Below, piece after piece: positions 7,723-15,918 of a stretch of DNA of 64,000 nucleotides. Position numbers and translations under genes: made by a program. The notes under the pieces are model-generated. The model searched no databases. It worked only from the letters and a program-made list of their open reading frames with translations, and was not told the DNA's origin. Where the stretch lies: positions 7,903,501 through 7,967,500 of the forward strand of contig NZ_CP108423.1 in the NCBI RefSeq assembly GCF_035917235.1, in the 5' to 3' direction. Source of the DNA: Streptomyces sp. NBC_01294 (GTDB lineage: Bacteria > Actinomycetota > Actinomycetes > Streptomycetales > Streptomycetaceae). Within the stretch, counting starts at the first letter, position 1. Each line of letters starts with the position of its first letter.

Positions 7723-8602
7723 CGGCGGCAGCCTCGGCAGACGGGTAGCCGTCATCCCCGGCCCGCTCGCCCGCTCGCCCGGCCCGCCAGGGAGGGGCCG
7801 TGACCGTACGGGGTGCGAAGCGGATGGGGGCGTGGAAGCGGGCCTTGCGGGCGGCGCGGCGGAAGACGGTCAGGACGGCCGGGCCGGCCAGGCAGATGCA
7901 GACGAAGTTGGTGACGGCCCGGCCGGTGTCCCAGCCGAGGGAGGTGGCCAGGTCGAAGGCGAGGTAGCGCTGGAACTGCTCGGTGAAGGGAAGACCGGGG
8001 AGGTAGGCGATGGAGCTGTTCGGGTCGAGGGAGAAGGGCCAGAAGGAGAGGTTGAGGAGGAAACCGAAGAGGTAGCCGGACACGGAGCCGTAGACGGCGA
8101 GCAGGGCGACCTCCCGGCGCCCCGTGGCCTTCGGCAGGAAGCCGGCCAGCATGCCGACGAAGGCGCAGCCGAACATCTGGTACGGCATCCAGGGCCCGAC
8201 GCCGCCCGTGATGAGGGCGGAGGCGAAGAGCGAGGTGCAGCCCAGGGTGAAGCCGAAGCCGGGGCCGTAGACGCGGCCGGCCAGGACGAGGATGAAGAAC
8301 ACCGTCTCGATGCCGGCGGTCCCCGCGCCCAGCGGGCGGATGGCGGCGTTGACGGCCGACAGGACACCCAGCATCGCCAGGGCCTTGGAGTTGATGCCGC
8401 CCTCGGCGATCTCGGAGATCACCACGCACAGCACGATGACGAGCAGGACACCGAAGATCAGGGGCGGCGCGTAGTTCGAGCCGAACTTGCCCGGGGCGAC
8501 GAGGAACGGCCAAAAGAACGCGACGACCCCGAGGAAGGCCGCCATGCCGATGACGATCCCGGCCCGGGCGCGGATGCGGATGGCCGCGGTGTACGTGCTC
8601 AC
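7694..8602 (-). CDS. ECF transporter substrate-binding S component (cobalamin/corrinoid inferred)
   Basis: This membrane protein is the specificity subunit of an energy-coupling-factor importer. It starts at GTG 8602, overlapping the stop of the ATPase gene by 4 nt (GTGA). Several hydrophobic segments are visible (GIVIGMAAFLGVVAFFWPFL; PPLIFGVLLVIVLCVVISEI; VFFILVLAGRVYGPGFGF), with the usual S-component loop GGVGPWMPYQMFGCAFVGML. Substrate is inferred, not shown: the operon begins behind a cobalamin riboswitch. The last 35 or so residues (after about FHAPIRFAP) are Arg-, Gly- and Ala-rich and unlike the rest, and the stop at 7694 lies inside the MATE pseudogene, so the natural C-terminus has probably been replaced. 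At 302 residues it is slightly long for the type. Confidence 0.8.
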   Translation of the reverse strand: MSTYTAAIRIRARAGIVIGMAAFLGVVAFFWPFLVAPGKFGSNYAPPLIFGVLLVIVLCVVISEIAEGGINSKALAMLGVLSAVNAAIRPLGAGTAGIETVFFILVLAGRVYGPGFGFTLGCTSLFASALITGGVGPWMPYQMFGCAFVGMLAGFLPKATGRREVALLAVYGSVSGYLFGFLLNLSFWPFSLDPNSSIAYLPGLPFTEQFQRYLAFDLATSLGWDTGRAVTNFVCICLAGPAVLTVFRRAARKARFHAPIRFAPRTVTAPPWRAGRAGERAGDDGYPSAEAAAGSRWSRRRT

Positions 8603-10254
8603 GCGTCCGGGTCCGTTCCGTCGGCGGGGAGTACGGCGGCCAGCTGGTCCACGGTGAGGAAGGGCAGCGGGGCCAGGATCTTCGCGGTCTGCGGGGCGAA
8701 GACGGGGGAGGCGACGATGACCTCGGTGGTCGGGCCGTCGGCGACGACGTCACCCTCGGCCATGACCACGACGCGGTCGGCGGCCCGGGCGACGAACTCC
8801 ACGTCGTGCGTGGAGATCACCACGGCGCGCCCCTCGGCGGCCAGGTCGTCGACGATGCGGATCAGTTCGCCCTTGGCGCGGTAGTCGAGTCCGCGGGTGG
8901 GCTCGTCCAGCAGCAGCACCCGGGGGGCGGCGGTCAGCTGGATCGCGAGGACGAGGGCGAGCTTCTGGCCCTCCGACAGGTCGCGGGGGTGGGTGGTGTC
9001 GGGGATGCCGGGAGCCAGTCGGTCCAGGATCGTGCGGGCCCGGATCCCGTCCGCCGACACCCCGGACTCGGCGTCTGCCTGGTCGAGTTCCTGCTTGACC
9101 GACTCCAGGTAGAGGAGGTCGGTTGGGGTCTGCGGGACCAGGCCGACCAACTGCCGCGCGTCCGCGGCGGAGAGCTTCTGCGGATCCCGCGGTTTCGGGC
9201 CGTCGGGAGCACCGACGGCCACGGAGCCGGCCTTGCGGGGACCGGACCCCTGGAGGGCCCACAGGAGGGAGGACTTGCCGGAGCCGTTGCGGCCCATGAG
9301 CGCGGTGACCTCGCCTCCGTGCAGGGTCAGATCGACCTCCCGTACGGCCGGCACGCCGTGGTAGGCGACGGTGACGCCGCGCGCGGTGAGCAGCTCCGTG
9401 CCGTCCGCGGCGGGAGCGGGCCGTACCGGCGGGGGAGCGGCGCCGGCCAGCCGGGTGCGCAGCGGTGCCGCGGCCCGGCGGGCGTCGCGGATCGAGAGGG
9501 GGAGCGGGTTCCAGCCCGCGGCGCGGCCGAGCTCCACGATGGGCGGGGCGATGGAGGACGTACGGAAGATCTCGGCGGGCGTACCGGAGACGACGCGGCC
9601 GTCGCCGGGGAGGTGGATGACGCGGTCGGCGTACTGGACCACGCGTTCCAGACGGTGTTCGGCGAGCAGGACGGTGACGCCCAGGTCGTGCACGAGCCGG
9701 GTGACGGCGGCGAGCACCTCCTCCGCCGCGGTCGGGTCCAGGGCCGAGGTGGGCTCGTCGAGGACCAGGATCCGGGGGTGGGCGGTGAGGACCGAGCCGA
9801 TGGCGACACGCTGTTGCTGCCCGCCGGAGAGCTCGTGCAGGGCGCGGTGGCGGAGGTCGGCGAGGCCGAGGAGGTCGAGGGTCTCCTCGACGCGTTTGCG
9901 CATGGTGGCCGGGGGGACCGCCAACTGTTCCATGGCGTAGGCGAGTTCCTCCTCGACGGTGTCGGTGACGAAACCGTCGAGCGGGTCCTGTCCCACGACG
10001 CCGACCACATCCGCGAGTTCGCGCGGCGGGTGGTCGGCGGTGTCGCGGCCGTCGACGAGGACGCGCCCGTAGAGAGTGCCGCCGGTGAAGTGCGGGACGA
10101 GCCCGTTGACGGCGCCGAGCAGGGTGGACTTGCCGACGCCGGTGTGGCCGACGACGAGGCAGAGTTCGCCCTCCTCGACGGTCAGGTCCACGTCGCGCAG
10201 CACGGGTTCGGCCGTGTCCTCGTACTGGACGGTGACCTGGTCGAAGTGGATCAC
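8599..10254 (-). CDS. ECF transporter ATPase with two fused ABC domains (A1-A2)
   Basis: This cytoplasmic protein of 551 residues powers the ECF importer. GTG 10254 is chosen because it overlaps the stop of the T-component gene (GTGA) and begins the ABC fold directly (IHFDQVTVQYED). Domain 1 has Walker A GHTGVGKST, signature LSGGQQQRV and Walker B LVLDEPTSALD. Domain 2 has Walker A GRNGSGKSS, a divergent signature LSEGQKLAL and Walker B LLLDEPTRGLD, with the switch His in ISTHD. A linker of about 60 residues joins the halves. Fused EcfA1-A2 ATPases are common in actinobacterial ECF systems. Confidence 0.92.
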   Translation of the reverse strand: MIHFDQVTVQYEDTAEPVLRDVDLTVEEGELCLVVGHTGVGKSTLLGAVNGLVPHFTGGTLYGRVLVDGRDTADHPPRELADVVGVVGQDPLDGFVTDTVEEELAYAMEQLAVPPATMRKRVEETLDLLGLADLRHRALHELSGGQQQRVAIGSVLTAHPRILVLDEPTSALDPTAAEEVLAAVTRLVHDLGVTVLLAEHRLERVVQYADRVIHLPGDGRVVSGTPAEIFRTSSIAPPIVELGRAAGWNPLPLSIRDARRAAAPLRTRLAGAAPPPVRPAPAADGTELLTARGVTVAYHGVPAVREVDLTLHGGEVTALMGRNGSGKSSLLWALQGSGPRKAGSVAVGAPDGPKPRDPQKLSAADARQLVGLVPQTPTDLLYLESVKQELDQADAESGVSADGIRARTILDRLAPGIPDTTHPRDLSEGQKLALVLAIQLTAAPRVLLLDEPTRGLDYRAKGELIRIVDDLAAEGRAVVISTHDVEFVARAADRVVVMAEGDVVADGPTTEVIVASPVFAPQTAKILAPLPFLTVDQLAAVLPADGTDPDA

Positions 10255-11453
10255 TTGGGTTCCTCGGTGCGCTGTACGGGGGCGGTCGATCGGGCGGGAG
10301 CGGCCGGTCGGGCGGGGGCGGCCGGGGGCGGTGCCAGGAAGCCGGCGGTCCCGGCGAGGAGGATCGCCGCGGCGGGTACCAGCGGCAGCGCGGGCCAGCT
10401 GAGCGGGTAGATGGACGGGTTGAGCTCGGCGGCGTTGAAGCCGGCGTTGCTGAAGAGGAGTACCGCGGACAGGACGCCGCAGCCCGCGACGGCCCACTCC
10501 GCGGCCCGCCAGGGGTCGGGCCGGTAGGTGGTGCGGGTGATGCGGCGGCCGCCGAGGCGGAGTCCGGCGAAGCACAGCAGGGCGCCCGCGCCCATGGCGG
10601 GGAGCCCGAGCAGCTTCGGCGCGGTGGCGTCGAGGAGGCCGTACGCCCCGGCGCACAGGCCGCACATGCCGAGCAGCATCAGGGCGCCCGTCAGACGGCG
10701 GGAGCGGCGGGTGGCCGTGCCGGCGCGGCCGTAGCCGCGGGAGTCCATGGCAGCGGCCAGCCGCAGGGACCGCTCCAGGGCGTCTTCGAGGACGGGGACG
10801 ATGATGCCGCGCAGGGCCCGGAGCCCCTTGGCGCGGCCGGCCCGCAGCCGCTTGGCCCGGTGGACGCGCTGGACGCTCTGCACCAGCTGGGGTGCGACGC
10901 TGATGGACACGGTGACGGCGACCCCGAGTTCGTAGAGGGCGCCGGGCAGGACGCGCAGGGCCCGTTTGGGGTTGGCGAGGGTGTTGGCGGCGCCGATGCA
11001 GCACAGCATGCAGGCCAGGCGCAGCCCGTCGGTCGCGGCCGAGAGCAGCGCTTCCAGCGACACCGGCCCGCCGAGCTGGATGCCCGCGTACCAGTCGGGG
11101 GTGGGGATGTGGGGGAGGGAGAAGAGGAAGTGGTCGCGGGGCGTGATGCCCGTGGCGAAGACGGCGCGGAAGACGACGCGGATCGCGACGACGGTGAGCG
11201 CGAGGTAGAGGTAGTACTTGAAGCCCCGCGCCCAGGGGGCCTCGGTACGGCGCATGGTGATCACGTAGCCGAGGACCGCGAGGACGAGGAACAGCAGCAG
11301 CGGGTTGTTGGTGCGGCTCACCGCCGTGGCCAGGGCCAGGGCCCAGATCCACCACGCGACGGGATGCACGGTGCGGGGCAGACGGCGGCCGCCCGCATCC
11401 GGCGCGAGGCCGGACGCGGGCGGCTTGGCCGCGGCCGTGATGGTGCGTGACAC
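10251..11453 (-). CDS. ecfT: ECF transporter transmembrane T component (CbiQ/EcfT family)
   Basis: This membrane protein of 400 residues couples the ATPase to the S component. GTG 11453 is preferred over GTG 11468 because GGAG lies 7 nt before it and it starts just after the upstream gene stops. The coupling helix motif characteristic of EcfT is visible at RLAAAMDSRGYGR, and there are six or more hydrophobic segments (for example NNPLLLFLVLAVLGYVITM). The C-terminal 25 residues are Pro- and Ala-rich and probably disordered. Its place between the surface-protein genes and the ATPase supports one functional transporter operon. Confidence 0.88.
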   Translation of the reverse strand: MSRTITAAAKPPASGLAPDAGGRRLPRTVHPVAWWIWALALATAVSRTNNPLLLFLVLAVLGYVITMRRTEAPWARGFKYYLYLALTVVAIRVVFRAVFATGITPRDHFLFSLPHIPTPDWYAGIQLGGPVSLEALLSAATDGLRLACMLCCIGAANTLANPKRALRVLPGALYELGVAVTVSISVAPQLVQSVQRVHRAKRLRAGRAKGLRALRGIIVPVLEDALERSLRLAAAMDSRGYGRAGTATRRSRRLTGALMLLGMCGLCAGAYGLLDATAPKLLGLPAMGAGALLCFAGLRLGGRRITRTTYRPDPWRAAEWAVAGCGVLSAVLLFSNAGFNAAELNPSIYPLSWPALPLVPAAAILLAGTAGFLAPPPAAPARPAAPARSTAPVQRTEEPK

Positions 11454-11457
11454 GCGG

Positions 11458-12375
11458 CTACTCCGCACGACGGCGGCGCTTGGCCGCGAACACGGCGGCG
11501 GCGCCGATCAGCAGCACCAGCGCTCCGGTGGCGACGGCGGGCAGGTACGAGCCCGCGTCGTGCTGGGTGTCGGCGGCGGGCGCCGCGTCGACGACCGCGG
11601 GGCCGGGTGCGGGCGCGGCCTCGGCGGGGGCACTGGACGAAGGTGGCGCGGAGGGCGTGGGCGAGACGCTCTCGGAGGGGCTCGCCGAGGCCGAGGGGCT
11701 TTCCGAAGCCGTGGGGCCGGGCGCCGTGGTCGGCGGCGGCGGGTTCTCCGGTTTGGGGCCCGTGTTGACGCTCGGGGGGAGGGGAGCGGCCGTGCGGGTG
11801 TCCTTGGGCGCGGGCCCGCCGGTCGGCCTGGTGTTCTTGGCGCGCAACTGGTCGGGGGTGACCGTGGGTTTGCCCTCGGTGCCCTCGATGTTCGTGCCGC
11901 CGAAGATCCACAGGTCGACGCTGCCGGGCTTCGGCTTGTAGAGCATGGCGCCGAGCTGGCTGTACTCCCAGGTGTTCTGGCCGGGGTTCGCGTGCCAGTA
12001 CGACCAGTAGGCGGAGGCGGGCGGGGTGAGGACGCAGTCGTCCTGCTGCGGGGTCGGGTACTGCTTGCCGCCCTGGTGGCCGCTGTAGCCGATCCGGCAG
12101 ATGAAGGCGGGGCCGTCGTGGCCGGTGCCGGTGGTCGCCCAGCCGCCCTGGTTCAGGAGTTCGTAGCCGGTGGTGGGCGCGGTGCCGCAGGAGCGGTAGA
12201 CGGGCCCGCCCCAGTGGCTGAAGTCCACCGCGAGGACGACACCGGACGAGGTCGTGCACTGGCCCATCGGCTGCGGGGCGGCCCCGGCCGGGCCGGCGGT
12301 GGCGGCGAACGCCGCAACCGTCAGTCCGAGCACGGACGTTGCGCGGGCGAGGGCGCGCATGAAGCGGGAGTTCAT
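11458..12375 (-). CDS. Membrane-anchored secreted protein with a DUF4430-like beta domain
   Basis: This 305-residue protein starts at ATG 12375, overlapping the stop of the previous gene (ATGA). It has a signal peptide (ALARATSVLGLTVAAFAA, then AGAAP), one globular domain at about residues 38-160, a Pro/Ser/Ala-rich linker of about 110 residues, and a C-terminal membrane helix (ATGALVLLIGAAAVFAA) followed by KRRRRAE. The globular domain (GYELLNQGGW, FICRIGY, DDCVLTPPASAYWSYWHA, LWIFGG) is clearly homologous to the N-terminal domain of the neighbouring toroid protein. I read it as a DUF4430-like beta domain, related in plan to the C-terminal domain of transcobalamin; that step is inference. 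It may hold or hand over the ligand near the ECF transporter. Confidence 0.75.
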   Translation of the reverse strand: MNSRFMRALARATSVLGLTVAAFAATAGPAGAAPQPMGQCTTSSGVVLAVDFSHWGGPVYRSCGTAPTTGYELLNQGGWATTGTGHDGPAFICRIGYSGHQGGKQYPTPQQDDCVLTPPASAYWSYWHANPGQNTWEYSQLGAMLYKPKPGSVDLWIFGGTNIEGTEGKPTVTPDQLRAKNTRPTGGPAPKDTRTAAPLPPSVNTGPKPENPPPPTTAPGPTASESPSASASPSESVSPTPSAPPSSSAPAEAAPAPGPAVVDAAPAADTQHDAGSYLPAVATGALVLLIGAAAVFAAKRRRRAE

Positions 12376-15338
12376 CGGTCCGCCTCCGCGGGGTTGCGGC
12401 GTGCGCGCGCCATGACGACGAGGCGCCAGCCGGCCAGCGTCAGCGCGGCTGCGGTACCCGCCAGCACACCGACCTGGACGCCGGTGGAGGCGAGGTTGCC
12501 GCCCGGACCGCCCGGACCGCCCGGACCGCCCGGACCGCCCGGACCGCCCGGACCGCCCTGCGCGACGGCGACGCCGCTGCCCGCGCCGCCCGTGGTCTCG
12601 CCGGGCGTCACGATGACCGGCGTACCACCCGTACCACCGCTGCCACTCGTACCACCGGTGCCGCCCGAGGTGGCCGTGGAGCTGGGGACGGGCTGCGGGG
12701 TGGTGCCGTCCAGGCTGCGGGTGAGGGTGCCGAAGGAGACGCCGGTGGTGCCGCTGATGGCCTGGGTGGAGGCCCGGACGTCGGAACCGGGCTGGCTGCC
12801 CTTGGCGACGTTGAAGCCGCCGTCGGCGTTCTGCTGGCTCGCGAGGAACGTGCGGGCCTTGGCGATCTGGGCGCTGTACTTGGCCGCGTCCAGCGAGAGC
12901 CCTTGGATGGCGAGGGCGGCGGAGTTGACGGAGTTCCCGGAGGCGCCTTCGAAACCGCCGTCTGCCTTCTGCTGCGCCGCGAGCCAGGCCAGCGCCTGGT
13001 CCACGGCACGCTGCGAGTCGGCGTCGGGCAGCAGGTCCACGGTCATGGCGGCCATGGCGGTGGAGTCGACCTCGGTGGTGCTGGGCTCGCCGATCAGGCT
13101 GACCCAGCCGCCGGAGGGGTCCTGGAGGCTCTTGAGGTACGCGATCGGCTCGGCCGCGGCGGCCGTCTCGCCGGCGCGGACCTGGGCGATGACGCCGAGC
13201 GACTGCTTGAAGACGGAGGTGGCGTAGGCGTAGTTGCCCTTGGACGCACACTCCTGGCGGGTCGAGGTCTTGGCCTGGCAGGTGATCTTGGCGAGCGCGG
13301 AGATCAGGTCCTGGCCGCCGAAGTTGCGGGGGTCGCGGCCCACGGCCTCGGCGAGCACGGCGGCCTTGCCGATGGAGCCGCCGGACGCGTACTTCGTGCC
13401 GACGAGGGTCCAGTCGTGGATGCCGCGGTTCTGGGCGTCCTTGCCGCCCTTGTCGAAGAAGTCGACGATGTTGCGCAGCGTCGCGTTGTCACCGCCGGTG
13501 GCCGCGAGGGCGTAGGCGCCGTCGATGGTCATGCCGTAGTCGGCACGGCCCCCACCGGGCTCGCTCTCGTAGTAGCGGCCCTGGATCAGCTGCTTGGGGG
13601 CGGTGAGGTACGCCACGCCCTTCTTGATGTCCGGTCCGTCGCCCGGCGGGACCGTCGGCTTGGGGGCGGTGGGCGTGGGCTTCGGTTCAGTCGGTGTGGG
13701 CTTCGGTTCGGTGGGCGTCGGCTTGGGCTCGGTCGGTGTGGGCTTGGGATCCGTGGGCGTCGGCTTGGGCTCGGTCGGCGTCGGCGTCGGGTCGGCCTTC
13801 TTGCCCGTCAGGGCCACCAGGTCGCTCTTGGCACCCGCGACGGCGACGGGGACGGTGGCGAACACGCGCGATGCGGTGTCGTCCGCCTCGAAGCCGAAAC
13901 CGCCCTCGGGGAACTGGTGCTTGGAGAGCCACGAGAGGCCCGCGTCCGCGTGGCCGGCGTCGCCGAGGGCGCGCAGGGCCTGGGCGGCCCAACCGGTGGA
14001 AGCCGGGCTGCCGGTGGTCATGAAGGAGGCGGAGGGCCAGGCGCCGCTCGCCAGTTGGGACTTCTTGAGCTGGGCCCGCGCCCTTTCGACGGCCGCGTCG
14101 TGGCCGCCGGCCCGCTTGAGGGCCAGGGCGATCAGGCCCGTGGAGCTCGCGTCGCTGTCGCACCATTCGCCGGCGCGGATGAGGATGCCGGTGAAGCCGC
14201 CGTCCTCGCACTGCAGGCCATTCAGCCGGTTCACGGCGTCGGCGGGAGGCGTCACGCCACCGTTGAGGAGGGCGATGACGGCCATGGCCTGGGCGTCGGC
14301 CTGGCCGGTGGTCCGGAAGTCCCCCCTGGTCAGACAGCCTTCGACGGTCTCACCGTCACCGATGTCCCTGGGGCAGACGTACTTGACGAGGTCGCCGAGC
14401 AGGTCGTGGCCGCCGAAGGCACGGGGGTCCTTGCCGGTGGCCTCGGCGACGAGCGCGAGGCGCGCGGCGGCGCCGGCGTCGGGGATCCCGTCCTTGCCGG
14501 CCGGGTAGGCGTACGCGTCCGTCTGCTCGGGCGTGGCGAGGAAGTCGGCGGCCTTCCGGGCCGCCGGGCTCTCCCTGTCGGTGGCGGCCAGGGCGAATAC
14601 GACCTCGCTGGTGAGGAAGTGGTTCGGAGTGGTGGAGCCCTCGTCGACGACGCGCTCCCCGTCCGTCAGCTTCCCGGTGAGCCAGCGGGTGGCGGCGGCC
14701 ACGTCGACCGCGCCCGGCGGAACGGTCGGCGGCACGGTCGGCCCGGTCGGGTCCGGTGAGGGGGCGCCGCCGCCCGCGCGCACGTCGTCGGGGGAGAAGG
14801 TGGGCTTGCCCGAAGTGCCGCCGATGTCGGTGCCGCCGAACACCCAGGCGTCCACGTCACCGGGCTTCGGGGTGCGCGACATGGCACCGAGCGGGCTGTA
14901 GGTCCAGTTCTTCTGACCGGGCGAGGCGATCCAGTACGACCAGTACGCGGTGGCCTGCGGGGTGAGGACGCAGTCCTCCTTGTCCGGAGTGGGGTACTGC
15001 GTACCGGAGTTGAAGGAGCCGTTGCCCATGCGGCAGATGAAGGCCGGGCCGTCGTGGACGGTGCCCTCGGTCGTGAAGCCGCCGGTGTGCAGCAGCTCGT
15101 AACCGGTCGTCGGCGTGGTGTCGCAGCCGCGCTCGACCTTGCCGCCGAAGGGTCCGAAGTCGACGGCGACGACGGCGCCGGTGGTGGCCGTGCACTGCTC
15201 GATCGGGTCGGCGTTGGCGGACGAGGGAACCGTGAGGAGGGCCACTCCCGCACCGAGCGTCAGGAAGGTCGCGGTCACGAGGGAGAGGAGCCGCCGTCTC
15301 GTCCCCGATTGCCGTTTTGCCTGCTGTTCGGTCCCCAC
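12372..15338 (-). CDS. Cell-wall-anchored (LAXTG) protein with beta domain and two alpha/alpha toroids
   Basis: The protein has 988 residues from GTG 15338 (GAGG upstream, then a signal peptide ending SSANA). Domains in order are: a DUF4430-like beta domain (about 45-170; GYELLHTGGF, FICRMGNG, AYWSYWIA, AWVFGG); an alpha/alpha toroid of prenyltransferase/squalene-oxidase repeats (about 195-515; repeat cores NGLQCEDGGF, KKSQLASGAW, SKHQFPEGGF); a TPTEPKP linker; a second toroid (about 575-870; KSLQDPSGGW, AAQQKADGGF, ASQQNADGGF); a GPG-repeat stalk; the sorting motif LASTG; a membrane helix; and a basic tail. LAXTG is the class E sortase motif of Streptomyces. There are no catalytic cyclase DXDD motifs, so a binding role is likelier than an enzyme. 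The riboswitch upstream and the toroid plus beta-domain plan of intrinsic factor suggest corrinoid capture at the wall. Confidence 0.85.
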   Translation of the reverse strand: MGTEQQAKRQSGTRRRLLSLVTATFLTLGAGVALLTVPSSANADPIEQCTATTGAVVAVDFGPFGGKVERGCDTTPTTGYELLHTGGFTTEGTVHDGPAFICRMGNGSFNSGTQYPTPDKEDCVLTPQATAYWSYWIASPGQKNWTYSPLGAMSRTPKPGDVDAWVFGGTDIGGTSGKPTFSPDDVRAGGGAPSPDPTGPTVPPTVPPGAVDVAAATRWLTGKLTDGERVVDEGSTTPNHFLTSEVVFALAATDRESPAARKAADFLATPEQTDAYAYPAGKDGIPDAGAAARLALVAEATGKDPRAFGGHDLLGDLVKYVCPRDIGDGETVEGCLTRGDFRTTGQADAQAMAVIALLNGGVTPPADAVNRLNGLQCEDGGFTGILIRAGEWCDSDASSTGLIALALKRAGGHDAAVERARAQLKKSQLASGAWPSASFMTTGSPASTGWAAQALRALGDAGHADAGLSWLSKHQFPEGGFGFEADDTASRVFATVPVAVAGAKSDLVALTGKKADPTPTPTEPKPTPTDPKPTPTEPKPTPTEPKPTPTEPKPTPTAPKPTVPPGDGPDIKKGVAYLTAPKQLIQGRYYESEPGGGRADYGMTIDGAYALAATGGDNATLRNIVDFFDKGGKDAQNRGIHDWTLVGTKYASGGSIGKAAVLAEAVGRDPRNFGGQDLISALAKITCQAKTSTRQECASKGNYAYATSVFKQSLGVIAQVRAGETAAAAEPIAYLKSLQDPSGGWVSLIGEPSTTEVDSTAMAAMTVDLLPDADSQRAVDQALAWLAAQQKADGGFEGASGNSVNSAALAIQGLSLDAAKYSAQIAKARTFLASQQNADGGFNVAKGSQPGSDVRASTQAISGTTGVSFGTLTRSLDGTTPQPVPSSTATSGGTGGTSGSGGTGGTPVIVTPGETTGGAGSGVAVAQGGPGGPGGPGGPGGPGGPGGNLASTGVQVGVLAGTAAALTLAGWRLVVMARARRNPAEADR
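12499..12558. repeat. 9-bp tandem repeat encoding a GPG stalk
   Basis: The unit CCGCCCGGA is repeated six times exactly, then partly. On the coding (minus) strand it gives a collagen-like Gly-Gly-Pro run just before the LASTG sorting motif, likely a flexible spacer through the peptidoglycan. Copy number may vary between strains. Confidence 0.9.
13657..13782. repeat. 21-bp tandem repeat encoding TPTEPKP linker
   Basis: Six 21-bp units encode TPTEPKP variants (E, D or A at one position) joining the two toroid domains. Synonymous differences between units suggest that the array is not newly expanded. Confidence 0.85.
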
Positions 15339-15460
15339 CGCAGCCCTCGTCTCTGCCGGGCGGCTGCGTACGTGGCGATGCGCCCCTGCACGGCCTGAGG
15401 CCATGGAGAGGCTGCGACGACCACACCGCAATCCGCGACGGCGCTCTTCGTACTGTGGCC

Positions 15461-15549
15461 CAACACCAGGCATTCCGGCTCGCCCGGGAAGAACCGGGCC
15501 TACGGTTGCGGGACAGCGCCGGAATTCGACCGGCTTCCCCTGGTGCTGA
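15461..15549 (-). promoter_or_regulatory. Cobalamin riboswitch of the leftward ECF/toroid operon
   Basis: Read on the minus strand, the segment has the conserved cobalamin boxes in order: AGGGGAAGCCGGT, then ATTCCGGCGCTG, then TCCCGCAACCGTAGG, a small hairpin (CCCGGTTCTTCCCGGG) and GAGCCGGAATGCCTGGTG. The closing stem P1 pairs 15539-15545 with 15464-15470 over 7 perfect bp. It ends about 120 nt before the GTG at 15338. Members of this class bind adenosyl- or related cobalamins and switch the downstream gene off when B12 is plentiful. That mode is inferred from the class. Confidence 0.88.
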
Positions 15550-15674
15550 GCAGTTATCAGGCGGAGTGCAACACGGATCCCGACGACGCGTCAAGGTGGC
15601 CTGAGTCTCAGCGGACCAGCCCCGGGCGGAGGCGGTCCGCGTCACGGATCCGGTGGCTGGCGGTCCCTTGATCA

Positions 15675-15790
15675 CTCGGGTAGCGTCCTGGGCTGCCACG
15701 TGGGGGAATCCGGTGCGATGCCGGAGCTGACGCGCAGCGGTGTGGGACGGCGGGGGCCGTTTCCGAGCCCGAATGCCCATCCGGCGATGC
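15675..15790 (+). promoter_or_regulatory. Cobalamin riboswitch of the rightward toroid gene
   Basis: The plus strand contains GGGGGAATCCGGTGCGAT (15701-15718), then GCCGGAGCTGACGCGCAGCG, then GAGCCCGAATGCCC, nearly the same core as the E. coli btuB cobalamin riboswitch (GGGAATCC, GTGCGA, GAGCTGACGCGCAGCGGT, AGCCCGAA). CGGGT at 15677-15681 can pair with ATCCG at 15779-15783 as P1. It lies about 130 nt before the ATG at 15919 and is divergent to the riboswitch at 15461-15549, so B12 would control both units of the locus. Confidence 0.88.
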
Positions 15791-15918
15791 ACCACAGAAG
15801 CCGTACCACGCGTTCCGGACGGCGGCTCTCCGGCCATGCCCCTGCCCCGCCACCGTGAGCGGGCTCCTTGCGGCGTGTCCAGGCAGTGGCCGGCGTCCGC
15901 CGATTCCAGGAGCAGGCC

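Noticed and set aside
11305..13227. Plus-strand frame with PPGPPGPPGP and hydrophobic tracts
   Set aside because: Antisense of the toroid operon; the GPG repeat reads as collagen-like on either strand.
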